NCBI GenBank assembly: GCA_039815415.1
Contig: JBCBZH010000281.1
Span: 1-5,506 of the forward strand
Source: JBCBZH01 sp039815415
Lineage (GTDB): Bacteria; Bacteroidota; Rhodothermia; Rhodothermales; Rubricoccaceae
Direction: 5' to 3'
Length of the DNA stretch: 5,506 nt
Shown: positions 1-5,506 of the stretch, in pieces
Layout: every line of letters begins with the position of its first letter
Numbering within the stretch: the stretch's first letter is position 1
Notes under the pieces: model-generated
The model's database searches: none
What the model was told of the DNA's origin: nothing
What the model saw: the letters and a program-made list of their open reading frames with translations, nothing else
Made by a program: the position numbers and the translations under genes

Positions 1-14
1 ACGGCATCTGCTTG

Positions 15-47
15 CGCCGGCCGCTGTAGCAGGCGGCCGGCGATTTT
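15..47 (+). terminator. Rho-independent terminator of an upstream gene
   Basis: A perfect 10-bp GC-only stem pairs 15-24 with 33-42 around an 8-base loop, followed by ATTTTCGTTT with four T's at 44-47. The T-run lies on the 3' side only when read on the + strand, so the terminated gene should lie upstream on the + strand, outside the window. It separates that gene from the glucan locus. Confidence 0.75.
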
Positions 48-71
48 CGTTTCTCGGGTGCGTTCGGAGAC

Positions 72-81
72 CGCCAGCTCG
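72..81 (+). repeat. Iterated 10-mer CGCCAGCTCG, intergenic copy
   Basis: Exact copy of the 10-mer found 13 times in this window. This is the only copy clearly outside any coding frame, so protein sequence or codon bias cannot explain it. It lies between the upstream terminator and the inverted repeat at 136-225. Confidence 0.7.
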
Positions 82-135
82 TTGGGAGTCTCCGTCGTCC
101 TTGTCTCGTCAGTTCGTTCCCATCCGACAGTCTTT

Positions 136-225
136 CTGAGCGGAGCGAAGAATCTCGTTGAGTCCACCGCAGTGCTTTCGACGCGCGTGACGCTGGATCG
201 GATGAGATCCTTCGCTGGCGCTCAG
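136..225. repeat. Interspersed inverted repeat upstream of the first glucan gene
   Basis: The arm at 136-156 begins CTGAGCGGAGCGAAG. The arm at 204-225 begins GAGATCCTTCGCTGG. They are imperfect reverse complements (about 19 of 22 positions with one gap), separated by 47 bases. From memory, the pattern CTGAGCG..AGCGAAGGATCTC is a dispersed intergenic repeat common in Bacteroidota and some other phyla, often mis-annotated as tiny proteins containing ILRSAQ; translating the minus strand here gives that string. Function is unknown. It occupies most of the 5' leader of the first gene, ending 25 bases before its ATG. Confidence 0.7.
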
Positions 226-250
226 GCTTGATCTGGTAGGCGCCTCCACC

Positions 251-3139
251 ATGCGTTTCCGCTTTGCCTTGCTCACCGCCCTCGTTCTGGCGCCCCTCGC
301 CAGCGTGGCGCAGACCGTGGACGTCACGTTCCGCTTCCTGCCGGACCTGACGCCGCCCGAGATTTCGCCGGTCGTTCGGGCCTTTGTGCCGGGCTCGTTC
401 AATGACTGGGGACCCAACAGCAACGGCCAGATTGGTGCAGGCGCGCCGAGCGACGCGACCTATGATGCGGATCTCAACGAGTACCGTTACACGCAGGCGC
501 TCGACATCGGGCAGAGCTATGCCTACAAGGTCCACTACCACAAGAACGCCTCCGGCTCCGACTGGGAGTGGCTGACAGATCCGCTTGGCACCGAAACCAC
601 GGGCCCGAACAACGATTCTGTGGTTCGACCGGCCGACCCCATGGTGTTCCAGATCGCCCGTGAGCAGAACAGCTCCGGGGAGGTCACGCACGTTTCAGCA
701 GGCATCTTCGGCACGGAGGCCATCAGCACGGTCACGTTCACCATCAACGAAACCGTCATCACGACAGGGATCGAGGACACGGGTGATGGCATCTACCGCC
801 TCGAGCTAGCGACGTCTGTGCCTCCCGGCTCCTTCGTGAAAGTGGAGGCCACGGATGCCCAGAGCCGAACTGTCAGCGCAGAGGTGGGCACCATCCCGCC
901 CGACGTGACGGACGCGCTCGTGCCCGATGGGCTGGCGGATGGCATCACCTATGGCGAGGATGGCACCAGCGCAACGCTCGTGCTTCGCGCGCCCGGCAAA
1001 CAGTACGTCTACGCCCTCGGCGATTTCAACAACTGGGTGGCCGACGCCAACTCGTTGATGTTCCGTGACGACACGGACCCACTCGGCACGCGCTGGTGGA
1101 TCGAGCTGACGGGTCTCACGTCAGGGACAGAGGTGGCCTTCCAGTACTGGGTGGACGGAACGATCCGCGTGGCCGATCCCTACACATCGAAGGTTTACTA
1201 TCCGGGCGAGAGCGCCTATCCGAGCGGTGCGATGGAGCACGCGGTCGGCGTGCTGACGCCCGGGGCTCCAGCCTTCGACTGGCAGGTCGATGACTTTGAG
1301 GCGCCGCCGCTGGCGGAGCTGGTGGTCTACGAGCTGCTGGTCCGCGACTTCGTGCGTGACCGCAGTTTTACGGCGCTCACGGATACGTTGGACTATCTCG
1401 AACGCCTCGGCGTCAACGCCATCGAGCTGATGCCGGTCTCGGAGTTCGACGGCGACGAGAGCTGGGGCTACAACCCGGCCTTCCACCTCGCTTTGGACAA
1501 GGCCTATGGCACGCCGGATGCGTTCAAGGCCTTCGTGGATGCCGCTCACGAACGCGGGATGGCGGTCCTGCTGGATGTGGTCTACAACCACGCCACTGGC
1601 CAGAGCCCGCTCATCCGCCTCGACAACCAGGGCGACTTCGGCTCTCCGAATCCCTCCAACCCGTGGGCGAATCCCTCAGCGCGGCACCCCTTCAACGTCT
1701 TCAACGACCTCAACCACGAGAGCGAGCTGACGAAGATCTGGCTCGACCAAGCCAACCGGTTCTGGATGGATGAGTACCGCGTGGACGGCTACCGCTTCGA
1801 CCTCTCGAAGGGATTCACCCAGACGTGCGGTGGTGGCACCTGCACCGACGGCAACTTCTCGACCTACAATCCTGCGCGTATTGCCATTCTAAAGCGGATG
1901 GCGGATTCGCTCTGGGCCGCGCACCCGGAAGCCATCATCATCCTAGAGCACTTCGCCGACGACCGCGAGCAACGCGAGTTGGCGACCTACGGTCAGGACC
2001 GCGGCCATCCGGGCATGTCGTTCTGGAACAACCTGAACCATGCCTACAACGAATCGTCGATGGGCTACATCGACGGTGATGCGTCGCTGACGCGCTCGTA
2101 CGCGCCGTCAGCCAGCTATCCGCTCCACGGGCTCATCACGTTCATGGAAAGCCACGATGAGCAGTGGCTGATGTACAAGAACCGCCGCTTTGGCAACGCC
2201 AATGGCGGCTACGACATCCGCCAGCTCGAGAACGCGCTGGATCGCCAGAAGCTGGTCGGGACGTTCTTCCTGCTGACGCCGGGGCCGCGGATGCTGTGGC
2301 AGTTCGGCGAGGCCGGCTATGGCGGCGGGCCGGGCGAGTGCCTCAAGCCGGGGAGCGGCAATGGGGATTGTTCGCCATCTGACCCGAGCCGGGTGGGCAA
2401 CAAGCCCATCCGCTGGGACTATCTCTACGATGTGCCTGCGGTCTCGAATGGCTCGGGCGCGTCGGTCTCCACCGTGGACGCTGCGGAGCGCGAGGAGCGT
2501 CGCTTGCTGTATCGCACGTGGTCGGCGCTTCTCGGTCTTCGCAACACGGCGACGGTTTTCCGCCAGCCCGACACGTTCGAATCGCGCGTGGGCGGTGTGC
2601 CGGATCGCTGGATGAAGCTGTCGCTCCCCGATGCGCCAGACGGCGAGCCTACCGAAGCCATCGTCTATGGCAACTTCGGCATGACCTCGCAAACGGTGAC
2701 GCTGGAGTTCTCCGAGACCAAGACGTGGTACGGCTTCTTTGACGACCGCGAGACGACCCTCGCGGCAGGCACGCACAGCTTCACGCTCCAGCCCGGGGAG
2801 TTCCACGTCTGGACTGACGTAGATGTACCCTCACCGGATGGCCTCATCGCCATCTCGGACGAGCCGGGCCCCGAGGGTGAGAGCGGCCTGCGTGGTGTCT
2901 ACCCCAACCCGTCTGTCGCCAGCTCGACGGTCCGCTACGAGCTGGCGACCCCGGGCTCGGTCCGCCTCGAGGTGTTCGATGCCCTCGGCCGCCGAGTCGC
3001 GACGCTTACCGATGCTCGCCAGCCCGTTGGTGTGCACGAGCTGATGGTGGATACCTCGAGCTGGCCGTCGGGCGTGTACGTGGTGCGGATGACGACGGAG
3101 GACGGGATGCAGACGGTTCGGCTGACAGTGGCGCGGTGA
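251..3139 (+). CDS. Secreted T9SS-sorted GH13 alpha-glucan hydrolase (alpha-amylase family)
   Basis: A 962-residue enzyme expected to cleave alpha-glucosidic bonds in starch- or glycogen-like polymers at or outside the cell surface. Residues 1-20 form a signal peptide (R-rich start, hydrophobic core, SVA before Q21). Two beta-sandwich modules follow, each with a CBM48/AMPK-type signature: GSFNDW at 48-53 and GDFNNW at 257-262. The GH13 barrel spans about 355-700, with region I DVVYNH (442-447), region II GYRFD (R515, nucleophile D517), region III acid/base E566 in ILEHF, and region IV ESHDE (H635, D636), so the catalytic set is complete. A C-terminal beta domain ends near 855. Residues about 880-962 are a T9SS type A sorting domain (YPNP 884-887, FDALGRRV 909-916, SGVYVVRM 940-947). 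Only four cysteines, in two close pairs (526/531, 697/707), could form disulfides. The barrel pattern (ELMPVSEF, WGYNP) resembles the branching-enzyme side of GH13, so exact specificity (amylase, pullulanase, transglycosylase) is open. The ATG at 251 is chosen because the signal peptide starts there; no Shine-Dalgarno is visible (CCTCCACC precedes it). Confidence 0.93.
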   Translation: MRFRFALLTALVLAPLASVAQTVDVTFRFLPDLTPPEISPVVRAFVPGSFNDWGPNSNGQIGAGAPSDATYDADLNEYRYTQALDIGQSYAYKVHYHKNASGSDWEWLTDPLGTETTGPNNDSVVRPADPMVFQIAREQNSSGEVTHVSAGIFGTEAISTVTFTINETVITTGIEDTGDGIYRLELATSVPPGSFVKVEATDAQSRTVSAEVGTIPPDVTDALVPDGLADGITYGEDGTSATLVLRAPGKQYVYALGDFNNWVADANSLMFRDDTDPLGTRWWIELTGLTSGTEVAFQYWVDGTIRVADPYTSKVYYPGESAYPSGAMEHAVGVLTPGAPAFDWQVDDFEAPPLAELVVYELLVRDFVRDRSFTALTDTLDYLERLGVNAIELMPVSEFDGDESWGYNPAFHLALDKAYGTPDAFKAFVDAAHERGMAVLLDVVYNHATGQSPLIRLDNQGDFGSPNPSNPWANPSARHPFNVFNDLNHESELTKIWLDQANRFWMDEYRVDGYRFDLSKGFTQTCGGGTCTDGNFSTYNPARIAILKRMADSLWAAHPEAIIILEHFADDREQRELATYGQDRGHPGMSFWNNLNHAYNESSMGYIDGDASLTRSYAPSASYPLHGLITFMESHDEQWLMYKNRRFGNANGGYDIRQLENALDRQKLVGTFFLLTPGPRMLWQFGEAGYGGGPGECLKPGSGNGDCSPSDPSRVGNKPIRWDYLYDVPAVSNGSGASVSTVDAAEREERRLLYRTWSALLGLRNTATVFRQPDTFESRVGGVPDRWMKLSLPDAPDGEPTEAIVYGNFGMTSQTVTLEFSETKTWYGFFDDRETTLAAGTHSFTLQPGEFHVWTDVDVPSPDGLIAISDEPGPEGESGLRGVYPNPSVASSTVRYELATPGSVRLEVFDALGRRVATLTDARQPVGVHELMVDTSSWPSGVYVVRMTTEDGMQTVRLTVAR
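2219..2228 (+). repeat. Iterated 10-mer CGCCAGCTCG
   Basis: Exact copy inside the first GH13 gene, read as CGC CAG CTC G (Arg-Gln-Leu, residues 657-659). It is one of only two copies well inside a catalytic barrel region. Confidence 0.65.
2915..2949. repeat. 12-bp perfect inverted repeat built from two opposed 10-mers
   Basis: CGCCAGCTCG at 2917-2926 faces CGAGCTGGCG at 2938-2947. Pairing extends outward two bases, giving a perfect 12-bp stem (2915-2926 with 2938-2949) and an 11-base loop. It lies in the T9SS sorting domain codons (VASST...YELAT). No T-run follows, so a simple terminator is unlikely. Confidence 0.75.
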
Positions 3140-5160
3140 TGAGCTTTCCGCTGCATTCGAGCTGGCGCGCATTTGCTCCTTCCTTTGAGGGAGGTGCCCG
3201 AAGGGCAGAGGGTGTTCATCGTGAGAGCGGTAACACCCCCACTGGCTGCGTGGGAGGCCCCTCGAAGGGGGCGGGGTTATTTCTGGCGCGCGCGGTCGTC
3301 GGGCTGGCGATCCTCTGGGGGTTCGCCAGCTCGAGCCACGCCCAGCCCTCGCCGCCCGACTGGGCCGCCGACGTCGTCTGGTACCAGATCTTCCCAGAGC
3401 GCTTCGCCAACGGCGACCCGTCGAACGATCCGACCGTCGAGACGCTGGAGTTCCCCGAGAACGTGGATGCGGGCCTCTGGGCCATCACACCGTGGACGGC
3501 CGACTGGTACCGCCGTGCCGACTGGGAGACCACCCGTGGCGACGACTTTTACGAGGACGGCGTCTTCGACCGGCGCCTCGGCGGTGACCTCCAGGGCGTG
3601 ATGGATCGCGTGGACTACCTCGACTCCCTGGGTGTGACCGCGGTCTACTTCAACCCCATCTTCCACGCCGCCAGCCTCCACAAGTACGACGCCTCCAGCT
3701 ACCACCACGTCGATCCGTACCTCGGCCCGGACCCCGAGGGCGACCTCGCGCTGATGGCGACCGAGACCGCGGACCCTGCGACGTGGCAGGACACCGCCGC
3801 CGACCGGCTCTTCTTCGAGCTGGTGGAGGCCTTTCGCCAGCGCGACATCCGCGTCATCCTCGACGGCGTGTTCAACCACACCGGCACGCGCTTCTGGGCC
3901 TTCGCGAACATCGCTGAGAACCAGCAGGCGAGTCCCTATGCCGACTGGTACGAGGTGACAGCGTGGGACGACCCAACGACACCCGAGAACGAATTCGACT
4001 GGGAGGGCTGGTTTGGCTACAAGCCGCTCGCGGTCCTCTCCGACAACGCCGACGGCACGGACCTTCATCCCGAGGTGAAGGCCCACGTGTTCGACGCCAC
4101 GCGCCGGTGGATGGACCCCAACGGCGATGGCGATCCGTCGGACGGCATCGACGGGTGGCGGCTGGATGTGGCGACCGAGGTGCCGGATGCCTTCTGGCGC
4201 GACTGGACCGCGCTCGTCCGCGAGATTAACCCGGATGCACTGACCATCGCCGAGGAGTGGGGCGATGCCCGCGAGTACCTGGAGCGCACCGACTTCCACT
4301 CCACGATGAACTACCACGCGTTCATCATCCCGCTTGATGAGTTCGCGTTCGATCACCGGATGGAGGCCAGCGCGTTTGCAGCCCTCTCGGCAGAGCGGTT
4401 CAACGCCTACCCGGAGTCGACGCGCCTCGCGCTGATGAATGTGCTCGGATCGCACGACACGGACCGCCTGGCGAGCATGGTCGTCAACGGCGAGCTGGCG
4501 GAGAACTACGACCGGGGCGTCAGCCCGCGCTACACGCCGGAGTACGACGTGCGCGCGCCCAACGCCGCCGAACGCGAGACCCAGCGCGCCGTAGTCACCC
4601 TCCAGATGGCGATGCCCGGTGCGCCGCACATCTACTATGGCGACGAAGCAGGCATGTGGGGCGCCGACGACCCCGACGATCGCAAGCCGATGGTCTGGCC
4701 CGATCTCACCTACGAGACCGAGACGTGGCACCCACTCGGACAGGATCGCCAGCCCGACCCCGTCGCTTTCGACGTGGGCCTGTTTGGCTTCTACCAATCG
4801 ATCATCGCGCATCGCACGGCCGATCCGGTGCTCCGGCGTGGCGAGCTGGCGATGCTCGCGGCTGAGGGCGATGTGATTGCATTTTCTCGCCAGCTCGACG
4901 ATGCCCGCCGCGTGGTGGCCTTCAATCGGGGCGATGATGCCCAGTTCGTCGCCCTGCCTCGGCTGGCGGGCCGACTCCCGGCACCGTTGAAGCCGGTTTT
5001 CGCCTCATCCGGCGAGCTGGCGGATGTGCCCTCGCTGGTGGTGGTCATGGACGACGCCAGCTCGCGCCTTGCCTTTGGCCTTCGCATCCCCGCGCGCACG
5101 ACCGTGATCTTTGAGCCCGTCCAGCCCGACGATGTCCGCCCCCACGGGCTGGACGAGTAA
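3139..5160 (+). CDS. Periplasmic GH13 neopullulanase/cyclomaltodextrinase-like enzyme
   Basis: Expected to hydrolyse maltodextrins, cyclodextrins or pullulan fragments after they cross the outer membrane. Counting from ATG 3139 (673 residues), the barrel begins at about residue 73 (VVWYQIFPERF), with no N-terminal CBM34 module as in classical neopullulanases. Family signatures are HKYDASSYHHVDP (from 181), region I DGVFNH (242-247), region II GWRLD (R341, nucleophile D343), region III acid/base E372 in IAEEW, region IV GSHDTD (H439, D440) and YYGDEAGMWG (from 499). A small C-terminal beta domain follows. The usual MPKLN segment (region V) is replaced by YKPLAVL (about 294-300), so subfamily is tentative. 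A signal peptide lies at about 49-68 (R51, hydrophobic AVVGLAILWGFA, SHA before Q69), with no T9SS tail, which points to the periplasm. ATG 3139 overlaps the previous stop as TGATG, suggesting translational coupling, but residues about 13-48 are translated repeat DNA (3175-3282). Alternatives are GTG 3136, GTG 3250 (codon 38), or CTG 3283 (codon 49), which would give a textbook 20-residue signal peptide. The sole cysteine (37) is in the repeat-derived leader. Confidence 0.92.
   Translation: MSFPLHSSWRAFAPSFEGGARRAEGVHRESGNTPTGCVGGPSKGAGLFLARAVVGLAILWGFASSSHAQPSPPDWAADVVWYQIFPERFANGDPSNDPTVETLEFPENVDAGLWAITPWTADWYRRADWETTRGDDFYEDGVFDRRLGGDLQGVMDRVDYLDSLGVTAVYFNPIFHAASLHKYDASSYHHVDPYLGPDPEGDLALMATETADPATWQDTAADRLFFELVEAFRQRDIRVILDGVFNHTGTRFWAFANIAENQQASPYADWYEVTAWDDPTTPENEFDWEGWFGYKPLAVLSDNADGTDLHPEVKAHVFDATRRWMDPNGDGDPSDGIDGWRLDVATEVPDAFWRDWTALVREINPDALTIAEEWGDAREYLERTDFHSTMNYHAFIIPLDEFAFDHRMEASAFAALSAERFNAYPESTRLALMNVLGSHDTDRLASMVVNGELAENYDRGVSPRYTPEYDVRAPNAAERETQRAVVTLQMAMPGAPHIYYGDEAGMWGADDPDDRKPMVWPDLTYETETWHPLGQDRQPDPVAFDVGLFGFYQSIIAHRTADPVLRRGELAMLAAEGDVIAFSRQLDDARRVVAFNRGDDAQFVALPRLAGRLPAPLKPVFASSGELADVPSLVVVMDDASSRLAFGLRIPARTTVIFEPVQPDDVRPHGLDE
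3158..3167 (-). repeat. Iterated 10-mer, CGAGCTGGCG orientation
   Basis: Exact copy just before the repeat element at 3175-3282. In the long form of the second gene it reads tCG AGC TGG CGc (SSWR), a codon phase unlike most other copies. The copy at 3324-3333 faces it in inverted orientation on the other side of the element. Confidence 0.65.
3175..3282. repeat. Interspersed hairpin-rich repeat at the gene 1/gene 2 junction
   Basis: Nested inverted repeats: outer arms CCTTTGAGGG (3182-3191) and CCCTCGAAGG (3259-3268) pair at 9 of 10 positions; GCCC-GAA-GGGC forms a small hairpin at 3196-3206; GGGTGTT (3210-3216) pairs exactly with AACACCC (3232-3238). Translated, it gives PSFEGGARRAEGV and NTPTGC...PSKGAG, strings I recall from dispersed intergenic repeats spuriously translated in Bacteroidota genomes. 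Exact ends are approximate. It covers the region where the second gene's start and signal-peptide n-region would be expected. Confidence 0.75.
3324..3333 (+). repeat. Iterated 10-mer CGCCAGCTCG in a signal peptide
   Basis: Exact copy encoding Ala-Ser-Ser in the c-region of the second gene's signal peptide, a position tolerant of sequence change. A one-mismatch relative (CGGGCTGGCG) sits at 3300-3309. Confidence 0.65.
4491..4500 (-). repeat. Iterated 10-mer, CGAGCTGGCG orientation
   Basis: Exact copy reading GAG CTG GCG (Glu-Leu-Ala) shortly after region IV of the second GH13 enzyme, in a loop-like stretch (NGELAENYDRG). Confidence 0.65.
4842..4897. repeat. Opposed pair of iterated 10-mers
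   Basis: CGAGCTGGCG at 4842-4851 (Glu-Leu-Ala) faces CGCCAGCTCG at 4888-4897 (Arg-Gln-Leu). With one more inner pair (4852 with 4887) the stem is 11 bp with a 34-base loop. It lies in the C-terminal beta domain of the second enzyme. Confidence 0.65.
5012..5065. repeat. Opposed pair of iterated 10-mers
   Basis: CGAGCTGGCG at 5013-5022 (Glu-Leu-Ala) faces CGCCAGCTCG at 5055-5064 (Ala-Ser-Ser). One outer pair (5012 with 5065) makes 11 bp around a 32-base loop. This is the second such pair within 225 bases in the same C-terminal domain. Confidence 0.65.
5118..5155. repeat. 11-bp hairpin at the 3' end of the second enzyme gene
   Basis: CGTCCAGCCCG (5118-5128) and CGGGCTGGACG (5145-5155) are perfect reverse complements around a 16-base loop, ending three bases before the stop codon. 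No T-run follows, so a full terminator is unlikely. Lying between an enzyme gene and a binding-protein gene, it could stabilise transcript ends or tune relative expression; that role is inferred. Confidence 0.6.
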
Positions 5161-5170
5161 CCTACCTCCC

Positions 5171-5506
5171 ATGCCCCGACGCCTGATCGCCAGCTCGACC
5201 TTGCCTTCTCCTTCCCAGCCGCGCGCGGGCCTGGCTCGAGCTGGCGCCCTGCTTGTGGTCGCGCTCCTCGCCAGCGCGTGTGGAACGAGCGAGGGCCCCC
5301 CACCGCCTGGCGAGCCCGTCGTGATCCGCGTGTGGCACCAGAAAGATGCCATCGAACGTGCGTTCCTCGAGTCCTGGGTCGAGCGCTACAACGCGAGCCA
5401 GGACTCCGTCGAGATCAAGCCCCTCTTTAAGGAGACCGAGGAGCTGCGCAACCATTATCTGTTCGCCGCCATGGGGGGCAAAGGGGCGGACCTGATCTAT
5501 GGCCCG
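5171..5506 (+). CDS. MalE-like sugar-binding lipoprotein of an ABC importer (3' truncated by window)
   Basis: The first 112 codons of an extracellular solute-binding protein, cut off by the window end; full members of the family run about 400 residues or more. It should capture maltodextrins in the periplasm and pass them to an inner-membrane ABC permease. Residues 1-36 form a lipoprotein signal peptide: basic start (RR at 3-4, R23), hydrophobic GALLVVALLASA, then Cys37. The lipobox ASAC is weaker than the LAGC type. A Gly/Pro-rich linker (GPPPPGE, 42-48) leads into the core: VVIRVWHQ (first beta strand), FLESWVERYN, and ADLIYGP at the cut end, the usual lobe-1 pattern of family 1 binding proteins. 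The ATG at 5171 is 10 bases after the preceding stop and lacks a Shine-Dalgarno (ACCTCCC precedes it). Sugar specificity is inferred from the two GH13 neighbours. Confidence 0.85.
   Translation, partial: MPRRLIASSTLPSPSQPRAGLARAGALLVVALLASACGTSEGPPPPGEPVVIRVWHQKDAIERAFLESWVERYNASQDSVEIKPLFKETEELRNHYLFAAMGGKGADLIYGP
5188..5246. repeat. Opposed pair of iterated 10-mers in a lipoprotein leader
   Basis: CGCCAGCTCG at 5188-5197 (Ala-Ser-Ser) faces CGAGCTGGCG at 5237-5246. The latter is read as CGA GCT GGC G (Arg-Ala-Gly), another codon phase. With 5198 and 5236 the stem is 11 bp around a 37-base loop. The pair brackets most of the n-region of the binding protein's signal peptide. Confidence 0.65.

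Noticed and set aside
157..250. Possible promoter boxes such as TTGAGT at 158 and TTGATC at 229
   Set aside because: No matching -10 element (TATAAT-like or TAnnTTTG) at suitable spacing; most of the stretch is repeat DNA.
109..423. A 104-codon minus-strand frame over the first gene's leader
   Set aside because: Its tail (NEILRSAQKD) is translated repeat DNA of the 136-225 element, and the rest is antisense to the signal peptide region of a real gene.
2108..2806. A 232-codon minus-strand frame opposite the first GH13 gene
   Set aside because: The opposite strand has complete GH13 motifs in frame, while this frame is Arg/Ala-rich with no family features.
2915..2949. 12-bp hairpin as an intrinsic terminator
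   Set aside because: It is inside codons of the T9SS domain and is followed by GC-rich sequence, not a T-run.
3277..4812. A 511-codon open frame on the minus strand opposite the second GH13 gene
   Set aside because: It is the GC-rich antisense shadow of a clearly functional gene. The translation is Val/Arg/Gly-rich with no recognisable domain, signal or start context.
3136..5160. Cys37 of the second enzyme as a lipoprotein site
   Set aside because: It lies in TPTGCVGG without a preceding hydrophobic segment and inside translated repeat; the real signal peptide is downstream.
72..5246. CRISPR array from the repeated 10-mer
   Set aside because: The repeats are too short, occur in both orientations with irregular spacing, and lie inside coding sequence.

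Overview
The window is a compact, high-GC, single-strand starch/maltodextrin-use locus. It probably comes from a Rhodothermota/Bacteroidota-type bacterium: the first gene ends in a type IX secretion (T9SS) sorting domain, the starts lack Shine-Dalgarno sequences, and the intergenic DNA carries interspersed repeats that I recall from that group. Genus cannot be fixed from the sequence.

Layout: (1) 15-47, a strong hairpin plus T-run closing an upstream gene outside the window. (2) 49-250, intergenic DNA with an inverted repeat (136-225) and no promoter I can defend. (3) 251-3139, a 962-residue secreted GH13 alpha-glucan enzyme with two N-terminal FN(D/N)W beta-sandwich modules, a full catalytic barrel and a T9SS tail. 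(4) 3139-5160, a second GH13 enzyme of the neopullulanase/cyclomaltodextrinase type with an ordinary signal peptide and no T9SS tail. Its first ~48 codons run through a second interspersed repeat, so its start is uncertain. (5) 5171 to the window end, the first 112 codons of a lipoprotein sugar-binding protein of an ABC importer (MalE-like).

The genes overlap by one base (TGATG) or lie 10 bases apart, so they look like one operon. The inferred flow is: the T9SS enzyme attacks polysaccharide at or outside the cell surface, the second enzyme trims maltodextrins in the periplasm, and the binding protein delivers products to an inner-membrane ABC transporter whose permeases should lie downstream.

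The most unusual signal is not a gene. The exact 10-mer CGCCAGCTCG (reverse complement CGAGCTGGCG) occurs 13 times in 5.5 kb, in intergenic DNA and in five of the six possible codon phases. It clusters in leaders, tails and junctions rather than catalytic cores, and its close neighbours are always in inverted orientation. This resembles DNA-uptake-type or other highly iterated genomic words and deserves a genome-wide test.
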